A stretch of DNA of 64,000 bases, from assembly GCA_944739405.2 (NCBI GenBank), contig OX123182.2:98200051-98264050 (forward strand), read 5' to 3'. The notes under the pieces are model-generated. The model was not told the DNA's origin. It did no database searches and saw nothing but the letters and a program-made list of their open reading frames with translations. Below are positions 56,834 through 64,000 of this stretch, one piece after another (the stretch's first letter is position 1; each line of letters opens with the position of its first letter). The stretch is from Euclidia mi. Its lineage: Eukaryota; Arthropoda; Insecta; Lepidoptera; Erebidae. The position numbers and the translations under genes were made by a program.

Positions 56834-56995
56834 GGTGTAAATATTACACTCACATTTCGCCATGAATTTTTAGGTCCCACGTAATAGGGGGCGAGCCTAT
56901 TGCCGTTATCGGGCACATCACCAGACACCGGGCTGCTACTGAGTATTCGGAAAAATCCAATAACACTTTTGCCCGCCCCGGGGAATCGAAGTTAT
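56834..56995 (-). mobile_element. Partial tRNA-derived SINE (first family)
   Basis: Minus strand: cttttgcccgcc side B-box remnant (ttcgattcccc), then gaatactcagtagcagcccgg and ggcaataggctcgccccctatt. Head upstream of the B box and the terminal cctctgcc block are missing. Confidence 0.7.
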
Positions 56996-57545
56996 AAAAT
57001 AATATGTAGTAAACAACAGTATCTATAATGCGATATCATTAACGACATAATAACTGGGCAACAAAATATCTCAGGGGTATTTTTAACCCCGAGATTGTAT
57101 ACTCAGCTATACATTATAGTTTGTATACGTTACAAATCTGCTCTGTTTATCTGTTCACCTGCATGCTCAGATCAGGTTTGATGTGAAATTAAAACTATTA
57201 TACTATTTAAACTGTTATCGTGTAATTATATTAATTGACGTATTCGTTGAAATATTTGTGTTTGCATCATCGTATTTTGGATTTAATATCGCTTTTTTAT
57301 TAGTCATGTTGAAGGATAGTTTGTTTTATCTATCTTATGGTGGTTAGGTTTTATTAACATGTTGGATGTACACTGGAATTTGAATTGCTAATAATATACT
57401 GTAAGTATTTTTTATGTTACTACATCGAACCAGACATTTGTTTTGTTTTGATTAATTAAAATATCAAAATTTGTTAGATGTTCTACAGAGACCAAAATAC
57501 GATATTATAGGAAAATTGTCTTGGTTATCTAGGACAGCCTCCACC
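56996..57545. other. Intergenic, nothing recognised
   Basis: AT-rich with no boundary up to the RTE fragment. Confidence 0.3.
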
Positions 57546-57556
57546 CACACCTCCAT

Positions 57557-58564
57557 TTATATGAGGGGCGTATCAATTGATATCGCTGTAGAAGCCCTTC
57601 GGAAGCTATTAAGGGAATTAAATAGCTTCCGAAGGGCTTCTATAGCAGGTGTGCCGCCGGCCTTCAGAAGATCGCTCGTAATTCCGTCATCACCCGGTGC
57701 CTTGTTTTTGAGCTGTTTGAGAGCCACACTAATCTCGTGCATGCTGACGTCCGGGATATCTTCGGTATAGTGTCGGGTCAATCCAGCTCTAGGGTCTGAC
57801 GTTGAAGTACTTGCGGGTTGTTGCGTTGTCGTGTATAGCTGTCCATAGAACCTTTCGATCTCCTCCAAGAGCTCAGGCTTGGACGATACAATTCTGCCAT
57901 CCTCCGTCTTCAGCTTTGTCAGCTGACTCTGCCCCACAGACAGATCTCTCTGGAACACTTTGGATCCCTTATTCTGCTCGATCGCCTCACGAACACATTT
58001 TGTGTTGTATTGGCGGAGATGGCGAGTCAGAGACTTAGAGATCTGTCTGTTGAGGTGCCGATATTTCGGAATGTCATCGGAGGATAGCAGAATCATCTTG
58101 CGCCTTTCCTCTAACAGCTCGAGGGTCGGACCCGAGATCTTGCTGGTTCTCTTGCTTTTCTGGGGCTTAAAAAACTTAGCCCCTGTTGTATGGACAGCAT
58201 CCACGTACCCGTTACTGTACTCGTCCACATCTACGCATTCGCCCAGGCATTCGAAACGGTTCTTGAGTTCGAGCTGAAAGCTCTCGGGGTTTTGGATATG
58301 AACCGGTGCCGGTCGAAGCGTGGACTTTATCAACCTCGACCGTTCGAGGCTTGTACAGATATTCAATGTGCCTCTTACCATTCGGTGATCGCTCCTCACT
58401 GTAAGCGAATTGATCACGGAGACATCATTGAATATCTGCCTCTTCGTCGACATGATAAAGTCGATCTCATTTTTGGTGGCACCGTCTGGACTTACCCAGG
58501 TCCACTTGCGGCATTCTCGCTTCTTGAAGAAGGAATTCATCATATAGAGGCCTTCCTTCTCCAT
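57557..58564 (-). pseudogene. RTE endonuclease end and pre-RT region, frameshifted
   Basis: Starts in the middle of the endonuclease (MEKEGLYMMNSFF, KRKWTWVSPDG-like, NEIDFIM) and carries the catalytic SDHRMV motif. It then runs through a ~150-residue linker to KNKAPGDDGITSDLLKAGG, the entry to the reverse transcriptase in RTE-clade proteins. The last 17 residues derive from the foldback and flanking DNA. The upstream half of the endonuclease is in another frame (58540-59199), so a frameshift lies near 58555. Confidence 0.8.
57589..57642. repeat. Perfect 22-bp inverted repeat with 10-base loop
   Basis: 57589-57610 and 57621-57642 are exact reverse complements, built around gaagcccttcggaagc. 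The right arm encodes part of the RTE protein (IEALRKLFN) on the minus strand. The left arm is its mirror, so the frame after it reads antisense sequence. Confidence 0.95.
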
Positions 58565-59199
58565 AAAGCTAGCCAGCCCACTGATTGCCCCACTCTCAGC
58601 TCATCACCGTCGCGTTTACCCAGTTTCGCGTTAAAATCTCCCATGACCACAGTGTAATGGGTTTTGAAGCCATGTATAGCCCGAGATATGTCCTCGTACA
58701 TGGCTTCCACCTCCTCATCGGGGTGCGTCGAGGTCGGAGCGTATACCTGTATAACCTTCAGCGGATACCGCTTGGATATTCTGAGTATAAGGTACGCTAC
58801 CCTGCTCGACACACTCCCAATATTTACCACGTTGGTCAAGAGAGATTTGCGGACGATGAACCCGACACCACCTTGGGACTGTTGGTCGCCCTCCCGGTAA
58901 AAGAGCAAGTTGCCGGAATTGAGAACTATTGAGTCCTCCCCCTGTCTTCGGACTTCATATAGGCCTATGATATCCCATCGCAACTTGCTCAATTCTTCTT
59001 CCAGCTCGACAATCTTCTCGTCGGTCCGCAGTGTGCGCGTGTTCAGTGTTGCCAGGGCCAATTGTCGTTGGTGGTGGTAGCCCGATCTCTTCCGGAGATT
59101 CTTCGCACCCCTTGCCCCGCCGTTACCACGGCCGCTACCATAACCAGGACTAGCGGGGCCGCCAGGGACTAGGGGTCGGTTTTTATTGGTGTGGTTCAT
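58540..59199 (-). pseudogene. RTE endonuclease N-terminal half
   Basis: An apurinic-endonuclease-type (EEP) fold is indicated by ALATLNTRTL, DIIGLYEVRR (the family Glu is present), GGVGFIVRK, IQVYAPTS and VVMGDFNAKLG. A Gly/Pro-rich leader (about 1-40) precedes it. The ATG at 59199 overlaps the stop of an upstream frame. The protein would nick target DNA for retrotransposition. It ends in a frameshift after GQSVGWLA. Confidence 0.85.
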
Positions 59200-59429
59200 T
59201 TATGGGGGGATTTGCCATAATCGCCACGCTTGGCAGGCGTATTGGCGATCGCAGTGGCGGAAGTTTTTAGTGCTGGACGCTGCTGCCCATCTAGCATCTT
59301 GGGATTTACTTCCGCCAGGTTCGGATGGTTTGACCGCCATCTTTCGGTTGACTGCTTGCGCTGGGGGAGATACTGTGACGAGTATCTACTCGTCAGAGTA
59401 ACTCCACCAGTGGGCGGTGGGGTCGTCAC
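59196..59429 (-). CDS. Short upstream ORF of the RTE element
   Basis: A 77-codon frame, Pro/Ser/Lys-rich (MTTPPPTGG... SPHK), with no recognised domain. Its TGA stop shares bases with the next ATG (ATGA, 59196-59199). RTE elements often have such a small first ORF. It lies in the 5' leader, and part of the frame may be chance. Confidence 0.4.
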   Translation of the reverse strand: MTTPPPTGGVTLTSRYSSQYLPQRKQSTERWRSNHPNLAEVNPKMLDGQQRPALKTSATAIANTPAKRGDYGKSPHK

Positions 59430-59445
59430 GTCCCGACGCCATTAG

Positions 59446-59875
59446 TCTTATAAAACTCTACACATATACCCCATTATAGTGCAGAAACGGCAACCTCAGT
59501 AAATCATAATTTCTAAGTTAGAGAAACAGTGCTTTTTATGGAGTTTACTGCGATAAAAGAACTACGGAGCTTTTTTATACCGCAGTATTAACGAGGGTTT
59601 TGTCTAAGTTGTAACCGCTTTGCATCGTTGTAATCACCCGGGACTGCCATCCGACTAGTTCGACCAAGCAATTTTTTTGTGATGACTTTCTATTTTTGGT
59701 ATTTCACTTTTTCATTCTGTTCTTGAATCTGAAACATATTTTAGATGCAAGCACAGAATCTATACAATTTCTACATTGCAGATAACATATTTATAGTGTT
59801 TTGATTGGATCTCTGTGTACACATTTACAGATATCAGTCAATCTATTACGCAACTGTCTTTGAACCAGGGTCATA
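59446..59875. other. Intergenic, nothing recognised
   Basis: No frame or repeat recognised. Confidence 0.3.
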
Positions 59876-60238
59876 ATCACATCATCATCATTATCCCCCT
59901 AGCGTTATCCCGGTTGCATCCAAGATTAACATGCATTGGCCTTGCCTACTTTTCATAGAGCGACTGCCGTCTGACGTCTGCAACCCAAAAGGACAGCGAT
60001 ATTTCACCGTTTAGACCAGTATCAGTTTATTTGAGGGTACTGACTGCCCGTCAAAGATCTTCATGACAGCCGGGACCGACGGTATATCGTGCTCTCCGAG
60101 GCACGGGGCAAGCAATATTTAACAATTTAATAACTTCTTATATAACTTTGAAAAGGCATTAGTACACACCGTGGATTCGAACTCGATACCCTCTGCATGA
60201 CAGTCCGTTGGTATCTCCACTAGGCTATCGCGCTGCCT
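59876..60238 (-). mobile_element. tRNA-derived SINE (second family head, different body)
   Basis: Minus strand head gcgatagcctagtggagatacc (A box) and gagttcgaatccacggtg (B box), as at 33.48-33.79 kb. The body contains gtgcctcggagagcacg and ggtcccggctgtcat. The 3' end is gatgatgatg at the left. It shares its head with the 33-kb SINE but not its 3' half. Confidence 0.7.
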
Positions 60239-60724
60239 TAAAGTTGTCACAATCACAATCAGTTCTATTTCTCATAGTATGCACATGACGCAAAAACATC
60301 ACGGGTGTAATCTAAAAACGCATTAAATGTATTAATTTAACGCAAACCGAATATATTTCGCCCACAGTTTGACAACGTATGAGACGTCCGCTAACGCAAC
60401 AGTTTTAGAAACTTTTTAAACACTCGCGTTGCATGTTTAAGAATATATATATAGACGGGAATTAACGCGAACATGCATTAGGTATTTACATACCTTATTT
60501 TGCATGTATATATATATATATATTCTGCAACAGTTTTAGTTTCAACAATTGGAAAAAAATATTGCTTTTACATGTAACATGAAAACTTGGATTGTCCGGC
60601 CCGTTGTTACTGATGTGTCTACCGCAGAAATATGAAATGTTTGCCATTCGGTTGATTTGCACAATACGTAATGTGCTTTATTAAACATATTAAAATTTAG
60701 TTGACGTTTGGTTTATATATGGCA
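60239..60724. other. Intergenic with (ta)n
   Basis: Short ta runs at 60444-60455 and 60505-60526. Nothing else recognised. Confidence 0.4.
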
Positions 60725-60732
60725 TTTATGAG

Positions 60733-61570
60733 TAGGGTTGCCAACATTTTTTTGTTTGAATATAGTATTTTTTAAAAAAGCTATAAAAATATAGTACCCT
60801 TAAAAAATATAGTATTTAATTAGGGTAGAATAAAAATGGACTAAATAAATTTTTTACTCATTTATTTCTTTTAAAAGTATATTTTTGTGCACTTCTGGTT
60901 TGTTTAATATTTTTTTGTCTGTAATAAAGCTGTCATAAGCCTTATTACAGTCAAATTTAAAATTAACATAAATCATGAGCTCATTTTTGATTAAAGAAAT
61001 GCTTGATCTATTTCTCTCTTCACGCCATTTCAAATTAATTATAGAAAATATCCTTTCTGTAAAAGCTTAAGTGGCAGGAATAGAGAGCAGAAATGATATA
61101 ATCTTAAACAAATTTGGTAACTTATTATCTGTATTTTTTAAAATATTATGTAGCCATTTTTGGGATGTGGTTTCTGTCAATAAAATCACTTGCATCCTTT
61201 ATTTTAGCAAATATTTCGTTTAGTATATTTATTTCTTAAAGTTCATCCATTTTAATACTAAGTTTTGCTTGTAAATTAAGAACTTCTAATAGTGTCTCAC
61301 AATCATTAAAGGAAACCTCCTGTTTTAAATTTATTATTTACTTTACTAATTATCTTATTAACCAATTACTTTCATTGAAATCAAACTACTTATTGAGATA
61401 TTGTATAGATTGATCAATAAATAGCAGAAGAAGTACTCGCAAATCGGTAGTAATAAATCAACGGCTGAAATATAGTATTTTCGCGTACTATATATTTCTT
61501 CAACAGTATATAGTACGGAGTCTCTAAATACAGTACAATACTATATATTATAGTACGGTTGGCAACTCTA
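60733..61570. mobile_element. hAT-superfamily relic with TIRs and 8-bp target duplication
   Basis: Terminal inverted repeats tagggttgccaac and gttggcaactcta (12 of 13 match) are flanked by the 8-bp duplication tttatgag at 60725-60732 and 61571-61578, the hallmark of hAT elements. The 838-bp interior holds only the end of a transposase on the minus strand. Repeated tatagtat phrases near both ends give the sub-terminal regions extra inverted matches. Confidence 0.85.
60880..61340 (-). pseudogene. hAT transposase C-terminal (dimerisation) remnant
   Basis: On the minus strand, with frame breaks, one reads KWLHNILKN, FLLSIPAT, then FTERIFSIINLKWREERNR and KNELMIYVNF. That is the order of the hAT dimerisation domain (IPx..A..ER.FS...KW...RN). 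The N-terminal zinc finger and catalytic part are missing. Confidence 0.65.
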
Positions 61571-61578
61571 TTTATGAG

Positions 61579-61797
61579 GCATAGATCTTATGCATAACCA
61601 AAGAGCGTAATAATTTAATGTATTACATAAAATAAAAGCGGACCTAGTGCTACCTTAAGGTAATGTAATGTTTACAAATTGGAGCCGTTATGATTTTAAA
61701 ACTGTGCTGTTACTCGCAAGAGTTAATTTCGTTCACATGGTCACACATTTCTTAATACAGTAATAAAATGTAAGTCTGCTGAATTGCAATTTATATT
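61579..61797. other. Spacer, nothing recognised
   Basis: AT-rich. Confidence 0.3.
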
Positions 61798-61905
61798 AAA
61801 CTGGAGGATGCCTGCAGCAACGCCCTTTTTTATTTAGCACCAACACATTTTTTATTTAGCCACTTCCGCCTTTGTGAAAGTCGAGAAATCCTTTCTTATG
61901 TTCAT
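61798..61905 (+). repeat. Partial copy of the 50.9-kb interspersed repeat
   Basis: Starts aactggaggatgcctgcagcaacgcc, with gagaaatcctttcttatg. The 3' half with cagtcagtcag is missing. Confidence 0.5.
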
Positions 61906-62275
61906 TCTTAAGTAGGACTAAGATTAGTATACAAGTTAGTGAAATGGAATTTCTAATCAGTTTGCTAGTTTTATGTTTTATCTAGTTCTCTCGATATTCG
62001 CTGCTATTATGACCTGATTGTTTAAAATAACATCTTGTTATTTATTCTAGCTATGGTCCTCTGTTTCACCGGTCGATTTTTCAACTGTCATTACTTTTTA
62101 AACGCTCATCTCATGAGTATTCTTGTGAGGTGTTACATAGCCATTCTTTAATGACTGGGTTGTCAGTTTTCTTAGTATATCCCTTTATTTGTTTTTGAGA
62201 CGAGCGCGTTGAAAGAAACAAACTCATCACTTTTATTACATATGTTTGTATTGACTTATCTATAAAAAATTACTA

Positions 62276-62523
62276 ATATATAAAGCTGAAGAGTTTGTTT
62301 GTTTGTTTGTTTGGTTGAACGCGATAATCGCCGGAACTACGGATCTGATTTGAAAAATTATTTCAATTTTAGATAGTTTATTTATTGACGAAGGCTATAG
62401 GCTATATATCACCACGCTATAACCAATAGAAGCGAAGCAGTATTGAAAAATGTTGAAAAAAAACGGGGGGAATTTTATTTTCAACTTGCACGCGAACGGA
62501 GTCGCACGCGACAGCTAGTTAAC
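62276..62523 (+). repeat. Interspersed repeat (aagctgaagagtttgtttg type)
   Basis: Starts atataaagctgaagagtttg with (gttt)n, then gcgataatcgccggaactac, ggctataggctatatatcacc, accaatagaagcgaagcag, and ends gcacgcgacagctagtt. This is a familiar lepidopteran repeat of uncertain (possibly Helitron) class. Confidence 0.55.
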
Positions 62524-63577
62524 GAGATAACAAATATTGAATCACTTTCATAAATTGTGAAAGATACTGTAAAATATGTTTTGCGATATGAACACAGCAT
62601 GTTTTATGTAAAACACACTCTTGTTTGCTTTGTGCTTGTTACACTCAAATTAATGGAATTGGCTTAATTACGCGAACAATATTCTTACGAGACTATAATG
62701 CTTTGAATATCTGAAACAATGTAGTAACTAAAATATAATATTTAAAATTATTCAGTCTTGGCTCTCATAAGGATGCTTTATTAAACGTATTGACACTGGT
62801 CTAAGGCATGGCATTTCGCCATCTCTTTGAGTTGCAGAGATCAGATGGCAGTCACTCTGAGGAAAAGCTGATATTCTGTTAAATCTAGTTATATTAAAGA
62901 ACCGTTAACTATAAGGGTGCAATCGGGATAATATTATGGCAATGACAATGGTGATTGTAGCTCTTAATGTATGTAGTAATTATTAAAAACGATGATAAAA
63001 ATCAGAAAGTAAATCTATTTAAGTATATAAACCTAGGTAAGCACAAGTCACTAATATCCCGCTTCCTAAAAGTATGTCCACGATTATGTTAAGTTTAAGT
63101 TACATTATAAGTACACTTTTGATTGTATCATTGACCGGGCTCAGTCAACCGTTACTTATATTTTGATCGGAATAATACCAAACTTAAATTGGACGGCTCC
63201 AACTTTTAAGGAATTTATCGACCATTCAACGGTCAAATGAGATGATTCAGAGGGAGGGTTTTTTTTTCCGAGAAGGTATATAAATTTTAGTTTTAAGTGC
63301 TTTTTTGACTTGTCTGTGTATTTTCACAATCAGATAAACTTTTGTCATATCAACTCTGTTACCTAAGGTTAATTTTGAGTGTCCTAGTTGTTATACAGAT
63401 CAATGGTGTCCTATATTTGGTGTAGATTTCTAAGATTAATTAACTTAGGATATTTATCACATACTCAGATGCTCTTTAAAAATCGACAGCTTGAACTTCT
63501 CCGTGGAGTGTACTAAGTGATGCCTATAATGTCTTACATTCTATCAAATGAACTTGCCAAGTCATTTATATACTACT
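62524..63577. other. Intergenic, nothing recognised
   Basis: Short SINE-like debris near 62815-62850 (ctctttgagttgcagagatcagatggcagtcactctg, given as a type). No gene. Confidence 0.3.
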
Positions 63578-63755
63578 AGAGGAAGCCCGCAGCTACGTCC
63601 GCACATATATTTTATTTAAACTTTTCTTTTTTCTTCTCTAACGGTACCCAAGGAACGACATGCCAAATTTCAGCTGCCTGGGCCTAATATGTAGATTTGG
63701 TTGTAGCTTGTCTATCAGTCAGTCAGTAACGCAAGCATTTTATATATACAAGATA
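63578..63755 (+). repeat. Copy of the 50.9-kb interspersed repeat
   Basis: ctagaggaagcccgcagctacg, tacccaaggaacgacatgcc, aatttcagctgcctgggcc and tcagtcagtcagtaacgcaag, in the same order as at 50938-51150. Confidence 0.7.
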
Positions 63756-64000
63756 AAGCGTATCAGTTATATTTGTAAAAATGTTGATTCGTAAAAATAA
63801 ATTAAGGCTGTTTTTTTTTTCAAAAGCTTTAGTGACGATACCGCGGTGAGTCATTATTTTTGTATGACAATATTAGTAAATTTCTCTTTAAAGTAATATT
63901 TATTAGGTTATGATGAAATATACTGAAATTTTCACACAAATATAATAGCTACTGATTTGTTGAAACTAATATAATTGAACATTGAAATTCCTATTACTGA
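63756..64000. other. Window end, nothing recognised
   Basis: AT-rich sequence without frames. Confidence 0.3.

Larger units (their letters stand above)
57557..59430 (-). mobile_element. RTE-clade LINE, 5' half only
   Basis: Reading right to left: short upstream ORF, endonuclease, and the start of the pre-RT region. The copy ends near 57590, before the reverse transcriptase, at a 22-bp foldback. Loss of the 3' half is opposite to normal LINE truncation. Confidence 0.8.

Noticed and set aside
57471..58657. Plus-strand frames at 57471, 57802, 57960, 58190, 58585 and 58664
   Set aside because: Antisense to the RTE endonuclease coding region.

Overview
This is a repeat-dominated eukaryotic window, AT-rich, and almost certainly from a moth or butterfly (Lepidoptera). 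Three things point that way. There are many copies of tRNA-headed SINEs whose tails carry a 'cctctgcctaccccttcggggata' type block (block quoted only as a type). There is the (gat)n-tailed '...cagcagtgg...' repeat class typical of lepidopteran genomes. Finally, BEL/Pao, Ty3/Gypsy, Dong/R4-like, RTE, Jockey/CR1-like, pogo-like and hAT elements all occur together. I found no complete host gene, no bona fide tRNA or rRNA gene and no CRISPR array. The only host-gene hint is a GC-rich, first-exon-like segment near 54.8-55.1 kb.

Layout, 0-14 kb: the 3' end of a restriction-like-endonuclease LINE (Dong/R4-like) is followed head-to-tail by the 5' end of a second copy. After a LINE ORF1 relic comes a large palindrome. 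A BEL/Pao LTR retrotransposon carrying a baculovirus-F-like envelope gene lies on the minus strand (3151-8867). After a gap of exactly 200 N, most of it is repeated on the plus strand (9068-13912). Both arms carry the same SINE insertion with the same target-site duplication and the same pol lesions, so they share one ancestral copy. In both arms pol is dead (nonsense codons, integrase deletion) but the 841-codon integrase-tail/envelope ORF is open. The exact 200-N gap suggests a scaffolding join.

14-26 kb: a 5'-truncated Jockey/CR1-type LINE (minus), a degenerate LINE (plus), a chimeric SINE, a 743-bp solo LTR with a 4-bp target duplication, and a ~2.1-kb array of diverged ~280-310-bp repeat units split by a truncated LINE.

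26-34 kb: a minus-strand Ty3/Gypsy element with LTRs, a tRNA-Lys-type primer site, gag, and a pol broken by frameshifts, stops and loss of an integrase catalytic Asp. It is followed by a SINE with target duplications.

34-64 kb: mostly degenerate intergenic DNA with scattered SINEs, two LINE-tail insertions with clear target duplications, a nested 77-bp tail insertion, a 240-bp MITE candidate, a pogo-like element with deleted core (48.8-50.2 kb), a ~580-bp tandem duplication (52.7-53.9 kb), a 5S-rRNA-derived SINE (about 54.0 kb), an RTE 5' half with a stop/start-overlapping ORF pair and a foldback 3' end (57.5-59.4 kb), and a hAT relic with an 8-bp target duplication (60.7-61.6 kb).

The elements do not form a working pathway. 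The window reads as successive nested insertions, and several can be ordered in time (for example BEL, then SINE, then copying of the arm).
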